Below, one piece after another: positions 22,806-34,384 of a stretch of DNA of 64,000 nucleotides. The position numbers were made by a program, and so were the translations under genes. Each line of letters opens with the position of its first letter. Position 1 is the first letter of the stretch. The stretch comes from Trema orientale (Eukaryota; Streptophyta; Magnoliopsida; Rosales; Cannabaceae), in NCBI GenBank assembly GCA_002914845.1, contig JXTC01000181.1:186001-250000 (forward strand), given 5' to 3'. The notes under the pieces are model-generated. The model had not been told where the DNA came from and made no database searches. It saw only the letters and a list, made by a program, of their open reading frames with translations.

Positions 22806-23965
22806 AACTTAAATGTCACATATAGACATACAATTTATTCATAAAATATACAAACAGACATATATCAAATAATAATATAAGGTGGGCTACCATCATAAGA
22901 TACCTAGTATAACATTAATAGGACTTCCTTTGGGCCAACGTATTAACTTGTAAGTGGTACTCTCAGATGTAATAATCAAATACTGACAATAAATCCTGTC
23001 AAATAATAAACCTTCTTTTGGGCCGATTTATTGTCTATATGGAAACTAAACAACCGTCACATACTCATTATCATAAGTGTGTTTATTGTCGTACCAAATA
23101 ACTACCTTCCTTTGGACCGATAGTTATCCGCATTAACAACAAACCCACAACATCTTTATACGTTAGACGAAACAAAACTATACAACAGAGGTTACTTTGA
23201 CAACATGTTGCTTTATCGTATTTAATCTAATATACAAGACAAATGGTGCAAAGAAAATTAACCGAAATGCCCGAAAATCGACTAAAAAATAGCCGAAAAA
23301 CTGAAAATTTCTTCGCTGGCAGAATCGATCGACTGGCTGGTAGAATTGGTCGACCGATTCTGCCAGTTTCAGTTTACCACTTGGTTGACCAAAAACCATA
23401 GAGATGAAATGTAGCTCGCGGCAACTTTCGGTCGACCGAATCTTACAGTGACCAAAATTGTCAGATTCGATCTCTGAAATTGACTCGTCACTTTATCAAC
23501 CCTAGAACCAAATAGGGTTTTCAACGGACAAAGTGAGGATCGCTCTAGTCCTTAGTAGGTCGAAAGTAGGTTGAAACTCCATAATTTAAGTCAAAAATGA
23601 CCGAAATCAGCCCAAAATTCGACCTAAAACTCAATTTTGCCGAAAATCAATCATGCATGAATAGGGTTTTCGGTAGACCGAAAACTAGAATCAGTTTACC
23701 GAAAACACTGTTCACAGTACAGATCTGAAAATTTTCAAATTCGCTTAAATAGCTTCAAACATCAAAATAAACCCGAAAATCATGTTTTTGGCTCCAAATC
23801 CGAAATATGAACGACCCAAAAGCCAAAATCTAACTCTCATAGCATCAAATACTCAATAAATCATGTAAAATTACATATCATGCATATATAATCTAAACCC
23901 TAGAAATCCAAATAGGCATAGATTATGAAAACCACAGACATGCATGAAAACCTAATTAATTTTAA
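22800..23965 (-). other. Untranslated leader of the Copia element
   Basis: About 1.1 kb between primer site and gag with no coding signal. Near 22920-23130 a motif of the form CCTTC(C/T)TTTGGGCC is repeated three times about 90 bp apart. Confidence 0.55.
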
Positions 23966-23982
23966 CATGAAATCATGTTCAG
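23966..23982 (-). other. Probable primer-binding site of the Copia element
   Basis: On the minus strand GTGGTATCTGAACATG lies about ten bases after the 5' LTR end. It resembles the plant TGGTATCAGAGC primer site, with differences. Confidence 0.55.
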
Positions 23983-23993
23983 ATACCACTTAT

Positions 23994-24478
23994 TGAGAAT
24001 GAATATGGGATTGCAAATACGAATTATAAATCCTAGATCATTCATGCAAAACTGATAAGTAGAGATTTATTGAGTATACCTGAGTCCATGATATATGACT
24101 TAATCTGGACGATGAACCAAAGGCGAAAGCGTAAGAAATTGACTATATAATTGCCTGATGATTTGGTCTTCCATATAACCTAATCCCTAAAGCACTCAGA
24201 TGGAACTCTCTGTAACTGATGGCAGGCCGCAGAGAGAATGAGCATACGTGAAAAGGTGGTGGGGACCATAACCTTAATATTATCTTTATATAGTCCCTTG
24301 TTGGGTATCCATCACACCCAACTGGATGACTAACATGGTATACACATTGGTATCCATACCCAGTTAGATATCCTGACCCAGTCTTATTAAATCACTTATT
24401 GGATCTGCCTAAGAATAATATGGCTCAATGCAATTGTTAAAATATGTGGCCCATTATAGGAAATAGAATTTCCCAACA
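23994..24478 (-). repeat. 5' LTR of the Copia element
   Basis: About 485 bp and colinear with 18687-19168. It is the upstream LTR because the element reads on the minus strand. Confidence 0.92.
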
Positions 24479-24688
24479 ATTTTATTGAGAAAGTCGAGGT
24501 TGCAGTGAGTCGAAGTAAATGGACAATAGTGGTGAGAATACGGATTCGGCAAGAACTTTGGTACAGTGGCACAATTTTACATTCCAGGTTATCAAATTGT
24601 TTTGGTTTAGTATGAATGCAAGACATTTTCTTAGGAACTTTTTTCAATTTGGATTTGATTATTTTTAGGTAATTATGGTAATTGATTT

Positions 24689-26247
24689 TGTTAGGTCCAA
24701 GGCATTGACAAGTGTTGGCAAACAATTGGCAAAAACAATAAACTCAAGTTGTTGTGAGAAAACTAACAAGTTGTTACAACAGGTCTGCTGATGTTGTAAA
24801 ACATTTGTTGCAACAGATTTACAGGATTGCTCGCAATGGATTTACACAGGCCGAAAATCCAATTTTGAAAACTTTTTGTTCTTGCATTTTTTGGCCTAAT
24901 TTTCCTTATTAAACGTTTCTAGAAGGATAATAAGGATTATTTCTGATGGAATTTCGTGACTAAGCTAGGCCTAATTGATTGAGATATTTTATCTCATTTT
25001 TCCTTGATTAAGTTTCCATTTTTAGATTGATTCTTGCTCTTTATTACCTCAAATCTTGGATAATAATTTTTTACAGGTGTATAAGCAGAATCAAGATAAT
25101 ATTTCGTCCATTATGGTGCAGAATATGTCCTCATTAAATTAATATAATTAATTTTATGAGCCGTCAGAATTTTCAGGCAAAATCTGTTGCAACAGATTAT
25201 GCTGTTTATGGAAAGTTTTCTTATTTGATTTTGATTGACTCTAATTAATTGTGAAATCAATTTTTGTCTTTAAGGAAAGATTTTAGGGGTATAAAAGAGT
25301 GATTTCAGAGCCAAAATCGTGGAGAACTTCTCTCAATGTACCTGGAAACTTTTTAGGGACAATTCATGAAAGTTGTTGCAATAGATTTCAGACTGTCCAA
25401 ATAAGGAATGACAACAGATTTTGTGGCAAATCATTCCTTTATTATTTTCAGTCTATTCACACCAAGGGAGCACGAAATTGGGGCTGGAAATTCATCTATA
25501 AAAGCTCATCAAGTCCAAGGGATTTGTATGTACTTCATAGAGAAAAATATACTGTAATAGAGCTTTTATTTTGTGCCCAAACTATGAGAAAAAGAGAGCA
25601 TTTGTAAAAGAGTTTTGGGAGTTTGGTTTTGTGTAAGCCTTGAATGTTCTTAGAGTAATTAGCTCTAGGAAAATCACTTGAGATTGTAAAAGTCCTTCGG
25701 GAGAAGGACTGGGTGTTCTTCAGGAGAAGATAGGTTCTAGTGCATAGGAGGGAGTCCTAGTGTGTGAAACTGAAAGCACGCCGTTGCAGAGAAGATTGAT
25801 CCAGCTATTCAAGGGAGTTCAAGAGCTTGGAGTCAAGTAAGACGAGTGGAGCTCGCTGAACATATTGAGTGAAGACTCAAACACGGTGCATCAAGATATG
25901 AGGGAGTCTTTCTTGTTTAAGTTATTGGTGTTTGTACTTTAAAAATTTCTACTGATATGTTTCTTTCTCTGGGCGTGGCCCCATGGAGTAGGTTATTGAA
26001 AAATAGCCGAACCATGTAAAAATCTCTGGTGTCATTTATTTTACTTTAATTTCGTTATTGTGATTGTTTTTCCTGTAGTACACGTTTAATACTTCATTGT
26101 TGCAACAATAACAATACGACTAACTGTTGCAACAGCAGCGGAATTCCTCTAACTGTTGCAATAACAACAACGACAACTAATTTTTATATTTATTTATTTC
26201 TTAAAATAAATCAAAAAATTGGTATACCTGCAATCTTGGATCTTTCA
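24689..26247 (+). mobile_element. Candidate solo LTR (about 1.56 kb) nested in the MULE
   Basis: The segment begins TGTTAGGTCC and ends GATCTTTCA, flanked by GATTT on both sides (24684-24688 and 26248-26252), as expected of an LTR with a 5-bp duplication. It contains a TATA-like GGGTATAAAAGAG near 25288-25300. Near its end, ATAGCCGAACCATGTAAAAATC is of the type seen at transcript ends in plant LTRs. It is rich in (T)GTTGCAACA motifs. No internal domains follow, so it is read as a solo LTR; the boundaries are moderately certain. Confidence 0.55.
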
Positions 26248-26334
26248 GATTTAAATGTTAAAGTTTTTATTTTTCTCTTAAAATTTTCTATTTTTTTCCC
26301 TCAAAAATAATTTTCCCTCTAAATCATTTGGTAA

Positions 26335-26537
26335 AGTGAAATACCAATGATAACCTTCAAGAATTTCTCACATGACACTCATGTGACTACTTCTGTTAGA
26401 AATCTGATGCATATTAACAGATTGGGCTCAATTGCTATTGTTTTGCAAATTCAAGGACTTAATTGCCAAGGAAAAAAAATTTATGGGCCATATTACCAAT
26501 CTACGACAAATTCAGGGACTAAATATGCCAAAAACCT
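26335..26537 (-). repeat. Right terminal inverted repeat of the MULE
   Basis: Ends TATGCCAAAAACCT and is the inverse of the left repeat, followed at once by the TACTCAATT duplication. Confidence 0.85.
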
Positions 26538-27799
26538 TACTCAATTTTCATGGTAAAAGTTTGCACAAATATATTGATGTGGCATTATTTTAAATCACAT
26601 TCCAACTCACCTTAAAGTGAGATCACATTATTTAACTTTTTTTATAAAAAAAGATATCACTATTTAAGCAAATTTTTTATTCCAAAAAAAAAGCATATCT
26701 AGTACGAGTCATGATAAGAAAGGAGAAAAATTTGGCTTTAACATTATGTTAGATTTAAAAGGCATTTCAATTCTCATATTGTGAATTTATGATGAGCTTG
26801 TATTTCATCCTATCTTTTATTTAGTAGCCATAAATGCTTGGGATTGTAACCAAATGCGGCTCATTCACAAATCAAGTGGGTTTCAGGTCCTAGATACAAA
26901 TATTTGTTTTGGTGCTTGTAGTAAAATGACCGAATTTTGGATCCATTTGAAGAAAATATCTGCTTTTCTAATACTATTGCGAAATGATTGGTATATCAGT
27001 TGATATACTAAAAGCATAATTATAGAATATATCTAATATGAAAACTTATATACTCATTATATAAATTAAAGTTGATATATAAGTAGATACGCAAGTATAA
27101 AAATATATATACTAGGATATTTAGCTTAAAAAAAAGAAAAAAAAATAGACATTTACTAAAACCAAGTGCAAAAAAAAAAAAAAAAAAAAAACATCTACTC
27201 TAATTTCCCTACTTTTCTTACTTGAAAAAGACGTTATCAATGCGTACTATCTTCGTAGTTCTTACTTATGATGAGTGTGATTGACTAATTTTAGATACTA
27301 GTTTTCAACTTTAATGGACTCTGTCTATTCAAAGTTCAAGGGAACACTCGCGACAAAAAATAAAGAGTACTAAAAAGAACGTGATAGTATTTAATTTTAT
27401 TTCGTCTTTGAAAAAAAATGTGTTGTTTCAAGTGTTTTTCAAGTTGTTGTCTTTACGAGTTCTTTTTTTTTTTTTGGCTGAATTGCTTTTTTTTTTTTTT
27501 TGAGGGGGCTGAATTGTTTTTATGAGTTCTAGTGTTGTTTTTTCAAAGATATATTTGGGTTGATTTTATTTTGGCTCTGAATTATAAGGTCAATATCAAT
27601 TTAGTCCATGAATTTTGAAATATGTCAATTTTGCCCCCTAGTATTATATTTTTGTGTCAATTTTGGCCTCTGAACTTTTAAATGTCGAAGTATGGTACCT
27701 TAATAATTTTTTTTTGTCCCAACTTTCATCTCTAACCATTTCTAATGCATTCTCACTAAAAATAGTGTGTTAATGGTATGTCAAATTTAGCATACATTT
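26538..27799. other. AT-rich intergenic sequence, no gene seen
   Basis: Contains poly(A) and poly(T) tracts (27168-27190, 27465-27500). From about 27540 it holds one half of a decayed repeat (TTTTGGCTCTGAATTATAAGG...) whose inverted partner lies at 31190-31330, beyond the 3.1-kb insertion. Confidence 0.5.
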
Positions 27800-30700
27800 T
27801 GTAATACCACCTTAGTCTAAGGTTATTAGATTAGGAGATGTTATCATTGAATTCCTTAAACTTAAAAAAAATACGGAAATATTTTTTTTTATAAAATAAA
27901 TATCTCATTAAAGTCTCTATTAAATTCATAAAGAAAATAGTAATAATAATTTGAAAGTCACGTAAACTAAAGAAAAACTTTTAAAATTATAAAATATCAT
28001 TAACAGAAAATAAAACCTAGAAAATGTTCTTTCAATTTAAATCTAGACCACTAGACTACCATGTCGTCAAGTCGCCTCATCACTACCATCCGATATGCTA
28101 CTATTCATCACCTGAAAAATATTAAATAATATAATGAGCTAAAAGCCCAGTAAGTAAACCACAATGCACATAATTGATGAGGCATGCTTTAGTTATTTTC
28201 TAAAATATTTTCTTTGTGATCTTTTTATAACTTTGAAGACTTTTCATTTTAATCCTTAGGAGCGTTTAATACAATGCCTAAGCTTTTGGTAACCAGTGGA
28301 CCGTGATTGCTGAACCAGTTTTTATTTTGCTACCGACTCTTTGTAGAACCGTATTAGAGGTATAAAGTGAGCGCACCTAGCCTATGGAGCTACACACACA
28401 TTAATGATCTCAAAAAAGGGCCTATCGTCCCCGGAGTCAAAATCATATGGGGCACCTCCCTAATATAATCTATTATCATTTATCCTTGGTGGGTATGCCG
28501 ATCCCCCACGTCCCGTGCCCACTTAGTCCTCTAGACATAGATACATATCAATTTCTTTAAAATCTTAGCTTTCAAAATCTTTAATTAAACTTTTAGAAAA
28601 ATCATTCCATTGTAAACTTTTGTTCTTTTGAAACATACCATTTTAGAAAATAATATCATGCATATGGATGACCATGCCTCACATAAAATAATATGTTATA
28701 TGTTATCAATTTCTACGTAAAATACATATAACACATAATTATACATTGTAAAACATATAAACAATTAGTATAGTTAAGTATGGTTTACTTACCTTAAGTC
28801 CAAGTAAAAATAAAAAATTAAGAAAAATGAGAATATCCTCCGAATACTTACGACTTACGTGCCACGCCTACATTATCGGTATTATAAGTGCAAATTTGCT
28901 TAATTTATTTTTTCTTATTTTAATGAAATTTCTCGAAAGACTATTTTATCTTTGAAGCACTTAAAATGAACATAATTTATGTATAAAATTGAAAATATCA
29001 AATATAGAATATAATCAGCATCTCATGCAATAATCCCACAAACAATTTTATAGAATATGCTTGTAGTTTTGAACTCCGAAAATTAGTATAAAAATAATAA
29101 CCAAAACTGACAATAGCTCATATAAAAATTATATCTCATTACTCACCAATCAATTTGACGTAAAATTTCACAGCAACATTTTTAACACAATAATTTACCA
29201 TAAAAAATTAAAAGAAATCACAAAATACACTTAAAAATAATATTTATGTATTTTTAGAATTTAAACACATAATCTGTCAATTTCGTTTTTTTTCTGACTA
29301 ACAGGTACAAAATGATTTATTTCTCCTACTACAAAATTATTTTAATACTGAAACTTTTAAGAGACATATTAGACATATAGAAACACAAGTAAAAATTTTT
29401 ATTGGCTCAAAAAATAACGTTAACTAATTATTCATAATTTATAACCATCCTCTTATAAAACTATCAGCACCAAATTACAACAGTACACACAAAATTTAAA
29501 AAATCATGAACATTAATCTATTAAGAAACACTATCTATAAATTTTACAGTTATTATATAACATATCTAAAAATATATCCTACAACTATTAGATCATGGAG
29601 AGCTCTATAAAAATAATATAAAATCAGGAATCACATAAAAGTGTTTATTGACAGATTTTCAGTACACTGACAACATGTAATCAAATATTTATTATTATTT
29701 AATTAAAATACTATCGGTTCCGAAAACTTTTCAGACTAAACTAGACATCTCCAGAAAGATCTACGAAAAAGAAGAGTACAAAAATAAATTTTGATCTATT
29801 TATAAAAATTCATAGAACACAGAGATCAGTTTTATGAGAAAATAAAACAGTGACATGTTTATACTAAGGAACATTAAAATCACAAAATAATCAATAAAAT
29901 TATGTTTAATCACATAAATACAGTCAATTAAGACTCATTATCATATCTATAAAAAAATAAAAAAATAAAAAATTAGAAGAAGTATGTGTAGAGATTTTAC
30001 TCGCAAAATCAAATAAAACTGACAAAAAAAATCTTGTAATTCTTGGACTTAGACTTCTCTTGGAGATTAAAAATTTAAAGATGGAGAAATAGACAAAGAA
30101 TGATGCTTAGAGAATTTCTTTTCTGTATTTTTAGAGAGATGAGGAAGAGATGGAGGTGGCTAGGGTTTAGAGAAGAATAGAAATATAAATATTATTAACA
30201 ATATATATATGTATTATTAAAACCCTATTAATTAAACTATTTGTTTCCTTTTTTTTTTTATAAGTCATATAAATGACTTCTTCACGGCAGCCCTTTTTTT
30301 TGTTTTTTATATTTAGTTTAATTAATATATATATATATATAAATCTAATTTCTATTTAAATATTAATATATATATATGTATATATATTATATGAAATTCA
30401 AAAATAAAACAATGGCATAAATGATTTTCTTTTTTTTTTTTTGCTTTTTTTTTACATGACACTTAAATTATATATATATCTTATAATTAAATACTATATT
30501 ATGTCAATTAAATATTAATAATATTAATAACAACAATTACTTATTTAAATAACTTCAAATATATATATTAGATTATACTAATTACACATTTTTATTATTC
30601 TAAGAATCTACAAAAATTTTATTAGGCATGTAAGACAATTAGATTCATAGTACACTCATAACAAAATATAAAATGACAAATAAAAATTCTTAACATGTAG

Positions 30701-30884
30701 TAAATGTAAACTTTACATTATAATTTTAAATCAGGGCACGTATACGTCGATCGAGCACTGTTAGAGATTATCACTGCATAGAATCAAGTTAGACACAAAT
30801 AATACATAAATTAAATAACATTAAATGCAATTAATAACAAGTAATACTTAGCAATTCTAGGGCATTCTAATAATGAGTATTACA
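27800..30884 (-). mobile_element. 3.1-kb LTR-like element with perfect 5-bp target duplication (solo LTR or non-coding retroelement)
   Basis: The ends TGTAATAC (27800) and GTATTACA (30884) are exact inverted 8-mers with TG...CA termini. CATTT lies directly outside both (27795-27799 and 30885-30889). No protein domain is recognisable inside. On the minus strand an AT-rich TATA region (about 30310-30390) precedes a GC-richer stretch with AACCCTAGCCACCTCC near 30140-30170, resembling a transcript start. The minus strand is therefore the likely sense strand. Size and absence of coding sequence fit a long solo LTR or a LARD-like element. Confidence 0.7.
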
Positions 30885-30889
30885 CATTT

Positions 30890-32092
30890 TTGACTTATGC
30901 TCCAATAATTTCAAGCTAAAATAATTGCTATAGGTATGTGAATATTACTTTCATTTACAAAAAACTGTTCCATCATTTTCTTAATTAGTATTACATTATC
31001 TAACCACGATCCAACTGCTCATTGCATGACAATATTGCAAATTTAAAGCTCATACTATTCTTTGGGTCACATTTGAAATGAAAAATAGCACATATGATAA
31101 AAATGATGTTAAATTTAATAATGCCATTGGAGACTATTTTTTAGCTCAAATGCTAAATATTTGGCTTTGATATATGATATGGCATGCTTATTAGAGATGC
31201 TATAGGAGCCAAAATTAAGACTAATATATAGTTTAGAGGCCAAAACTGAGATATAAATGTAGTTCAAGATAACAAAGTGTCACATTTCAAAAATTAAGGG
31301 GTACAACTGAGATTAACCTCATAATTTTGGAAACGAAAAGTGAAATTAACCCTATTTATTTGCTTCATGTTGCCGTTTTTTGAAACCATGTCGTACTTTT
31401 CTGGATCTTGTCATCTTTTATACTTAATAGTGTCTTGAATTTGTGGTTTTTTCAAGTTTGAATATTTTAGTTGTAGTCTAATTTTAGATTATTTTCTTTT
31501 TAGCTCCTCAACAATAACCCAATCCTATTTTGGTCACGGACCATTTTTTCAATTTTTAATTTTTGTTTTTGATAAGAGGTGGGGGGTTTGAATCTTAAAC
31601 CTCTACTTTGGAAGTGAAGCGGAGTCTTAATCCTGGACTTTTAAAATTTTAAGTTTATCCAATCCAATCTATTACAATCTAATCTAATTCATTACAATCC
31701 AATCCGATGCTATAATCCAATCCCAGTCCAACTTAAACAACAAAAGTCATTTATTAAGTGCACCAATTTTACAAAGGAAAACTCAATTCTGTATCAAGAA
31801 CCTTTCAAAAGAAAAAGTATTAAAAAAAAAAAAAATCAAGATACAAAACTCTAGTCTTGGCAATGGCAGCAGAGAATCTGTCTCTGTCCCCTCTTGATTG
31901 CTTCATACTAGATAACCACATGATTTACTTCACCTTGTAAATATTACTTAGTTATCTAGTTAATAAAATAAACAGATATTAAGCTAATGGATCGTTATCA
32001 TATTATACACAAACAGAAAACCCAAAAAGAAAACCAAAAAAGGGTAGTAGAATCTCCTCAAATCACAACCAAAAAAATTGAGAACCCAATCT
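30890..32092. other. AT-rich intergenic sequence 3' of transporter copy C
   Basis: No gene. It contains the second half of the inverted repeat split by the 3.1-kb element (31190-31330) and a degenerate ATCCAATC-type repeat at 31650-31730. Confidence 0.5.
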
Positions 32093-34267
32093 CTACTGCT
32101 TGTTTCCAAGCGCATTATATATATTCGTTGAAATGGCAATTACGCTTGTCACTACTGCCAAGACTATCATTATTGTTGCCATGGTCCTATCCCTTTTGGT
32201 AGATATACCATTAACATCCCTACAAATATTCAAAAACAGAACAAAAAGAACAATGTCAAAATGAGAAGATTAAGATTAGAAAAATGGACGATTCTACAAG
32301 GTCTTTTGGATTCAAATGACATTTTCAGAACGACTTTAGACTAGTAACAAAAACTATGATCTTGATCTTTTATGACCGATAGGCACAAATGTTATGAATA
32401 TGAAATCAGAAAAGGTTATTATTTTCATTACAAGTTATATGATAATCATCTTGATAAATAGGTTTTTTTTTTTTTTTTTTTAAATGTCATTCTGTGCCAA
32501 AGTTATGCTGATCTTGGTGAAAATCCCAACAGATTAAACATGTCGTTTTTTAAACAGATAGAAAGAAAAGAGTACAAACCTCAAAGCAATAGCACCAGGA
32601 AATATGAAGGCAAGGCAAACTGCAGAGGTTGAGCCCACAAACTGAAAGAGGTACCAAATGTTTGGGAAGGCTATGGCTGCTAAGTATGAGAAGACCAGAA
32701 GCACAATTGTAAGAGCTACAAATCTTTTGGTATCCGAGGCCAAGAGGGGCTTCTTGGGGAAGAGAAACTCGTCTATGTTTCCTCTTAATGAGAAGTTCAG
32801 TAAAGGAAAAACCAGCATTAGATGAAGTGCATAGCTCAACCGAACCGCGGCATTTAGCAGCGCACCCGTTGATGTATCTGAGCTTCTGTCAAAATTGACA
32901 AGTATGTCTGACTCGATTGAATCTCCGAATAGTAGGTATCCGAATAGGCCGATGGCGAAATAGATCGCAGAGCAAAGAACTAACGAGATTCGAACGGCTG
33001 TGATCATGTCGGATTGTTTCCCGAGCTCGAAACCAATTGGATGAACTGTAGGAATTGGTAAGATAAAAATAAGTACAAGATGTCCTGCTTTGCTTATAGA
33101 GTTGAACATTTGTAACGTTTCTTAGTTCTTACCATTGAAATGAAAAGTGAAGGCTGTTACAATGACCGGGACAGCAGTAAAAAGGTCAAAGAAGGATGTT
33201 TGTTCGTCCAATTGAGGTACTAGTCTGGGATTCCTGGTTTTGCCTTGGACAAGTGCTATAATTGCCATCACAGAACATATTGCAACAAAAATCACAGCTA
33301 GGAGAACCGATACGGCCGAGCTGAACTTCAATGATTCTGACAGAACCCCAAAAACCCAGATGGCAAAATGAGAAAATTTCACAAAAAATGAGTTCAAATT
33401 AACTTGTATCAAAGTTCTGCCATAAACCCAATCCAGCTAAACTCAAGTGCTTTTAATTTCAGACAGGAACAGAACAACATAGTTGTGTACGTTCTTATAT
33501 TGTTAGTAGTAGTGACTAACCTACACGCTTAAGTAAAACCAAAGGAAGCATAACAACGACGACAGTGACTAAGAGAGCAAATTCACGCGAGTTCCACCAA
33601 TGGATTCCAAACCATTCTTGCAAAACTCCCAAGTGTACGGTTCCACCATTTTGACTTCCAGAAAGAACGTCAGCTGAAATTAAAAGGATAAAGAATAAAC
33701 AGAGTATATATGATCAGATCTTTCTCTAAATTCTTTTTACATGAAAATGAAAGTGTACCCTTTTTATAAAATCACCAAAACAATTATGGGGTTCAGCTAA
33801 ATCTTCGGTTTTTGATGCAAAAACTCTAAATTTACTAATATCAAATACTAATACTTGTAATCAAAAATAAGAAATAAAAACTAAAAGGTACAGAAGCTTT
33901 TACCGATTATAATGAGGTACATGATCAAACACCCAAGATTAGTAATCATCACACAAACTTGTGTGGCCACTGACCCGGCCCGACCAAACGACTCGTTCAT
34001 GACTCCGGCATAGGTGATGGACTCGCCGGAATGTGTAAATCTCATCAAGAACTCCACCGAGATTTCAACTAAAATACCAACTATCACAATAAGAACAAGA
34101 GCTGGTATTATTCCCAGGACTTTAAGGGTCGCCGGAATCGACATGATTCCGGCGCCGATTATGCTAGTGGCGATGTTGAACACCGCCCCCGATACCGACG
34201 CAGGATTCACCCCCGGTGGCCCATGTGACGTAAGGAGCGGCGCGTGTACTTCAGTCGCCGGCGACAT
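32093..34267 (-). CDS. AVT6: AVT6-type amino acid transporter (SLC38/AAAP family), copy C
   Basis: Five minus-strand exons: 34267-33904, 33673-33521, 33336-33133, 33045-32580 and 32219-32093 (stop TAG), 1314 nt, 437 aa. Every exon has exactly the length of its counterpart in the gene at 12532-14317, so the two are recent paralogues. The product starts MSPATEVHAPLLTSHG and carries SGAVFNIATSIIGAGIMSIP, LGVLQEWFGIHWWNSREFA and VHPIGFELGKQSDMI. The conserved Gly at the exon 1/2 junction is Ala here (LIIIADVLSG). Exons are uninterrupted and all junctions are GT-AG. The expected role is proton-coupled amino acid movement at an endomembrane such as the tonoplast; substrate is not deducible. The pseudogene at 11601-12385 looks derived from this lineage. 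Confidence 0.93.
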
Positions 34268-34374
34268 GTTCCGGCGGTAATGAGTTTTTTCTGGTTGGTT
34301 GGTTGGGTTTGATGGCTCAGAGGTTTATGGACCACTTGTGAGTTGTCCTCTAGTACGTAATTAAGCTTTAATGT

Positions 34375-34384
34375 CTTTTATATA
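34375..34384 (-). promoter_or_regulatory. Probable TATA box of transporter copy C
   Basis: TATATAAAAG on the minus strand about 110 bp before the start codon at 34267. Confidence 0.6.

Larger units (their letters stand above)
18687..24478 (-). mobile_element. Copia LTR retrotransposon with internal deletion and stops
   Basis: Two direct repeats of about 480 bp (18687-19168 and 23994-24478) bound an internal region read on the minus strand in Copia order: gag, GAG-pre-integrase, integrase, reverse transcriptase, RNase H. The minus-strand LTR begins TGTTGGGAAATTC and ends ATTCTCA (right copy). A polypurine tract (AAGTGGGAGA, minus) precedes the 3' LTR near 19171-19180 and a primer site follows the 5' LTR. 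The LTRs differ at several percent of positions and the coding region carries stops, so the element is old and dead. I did not find a clean 5-bp target duplication. It sits inside the MULE. Confidence 0.92.
17747..26537. mobile_element. Mutator-like (MULE) element with long terminal inverted repeats, split by later insertions
   Basis: The nonamer TACTCAATT flanks both ends (17738-17746 and 26538-26546), a perfect 9-bp target duplication and the hallmark of the Mutator superfamily. Just inside, about 205 bp at each end are inverted copies, sharing GTCACATGAGTGTCATGTG and TAATTAGGTCCTTGAATTTG-like stretches. The present span is 8.8 kb, of which about 5.8 kb is a nested Copia element and about 1.6 kb a candidate solo LTR, leaving roughly 1.4 kb of original element. 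No transposase is recognisable, so it was non-autonomous. The GC-richer interior at 18180-18430 could be captured host sequence (Pack-MULE), which I could not identify. Confidence 0.85.

Noticed and set aside
18678..24483. ATTTT as target duplication of the Copia element
   Set aside because: ATTTT follows the right LTR directly, but on the left it lies several bases away from the LTR end, so the match is not convincing.
25299..25607. 102-codon plus-strand frame
   Set aside because: Lies just after the TATA box of a candidate LTR; no domain similarity.
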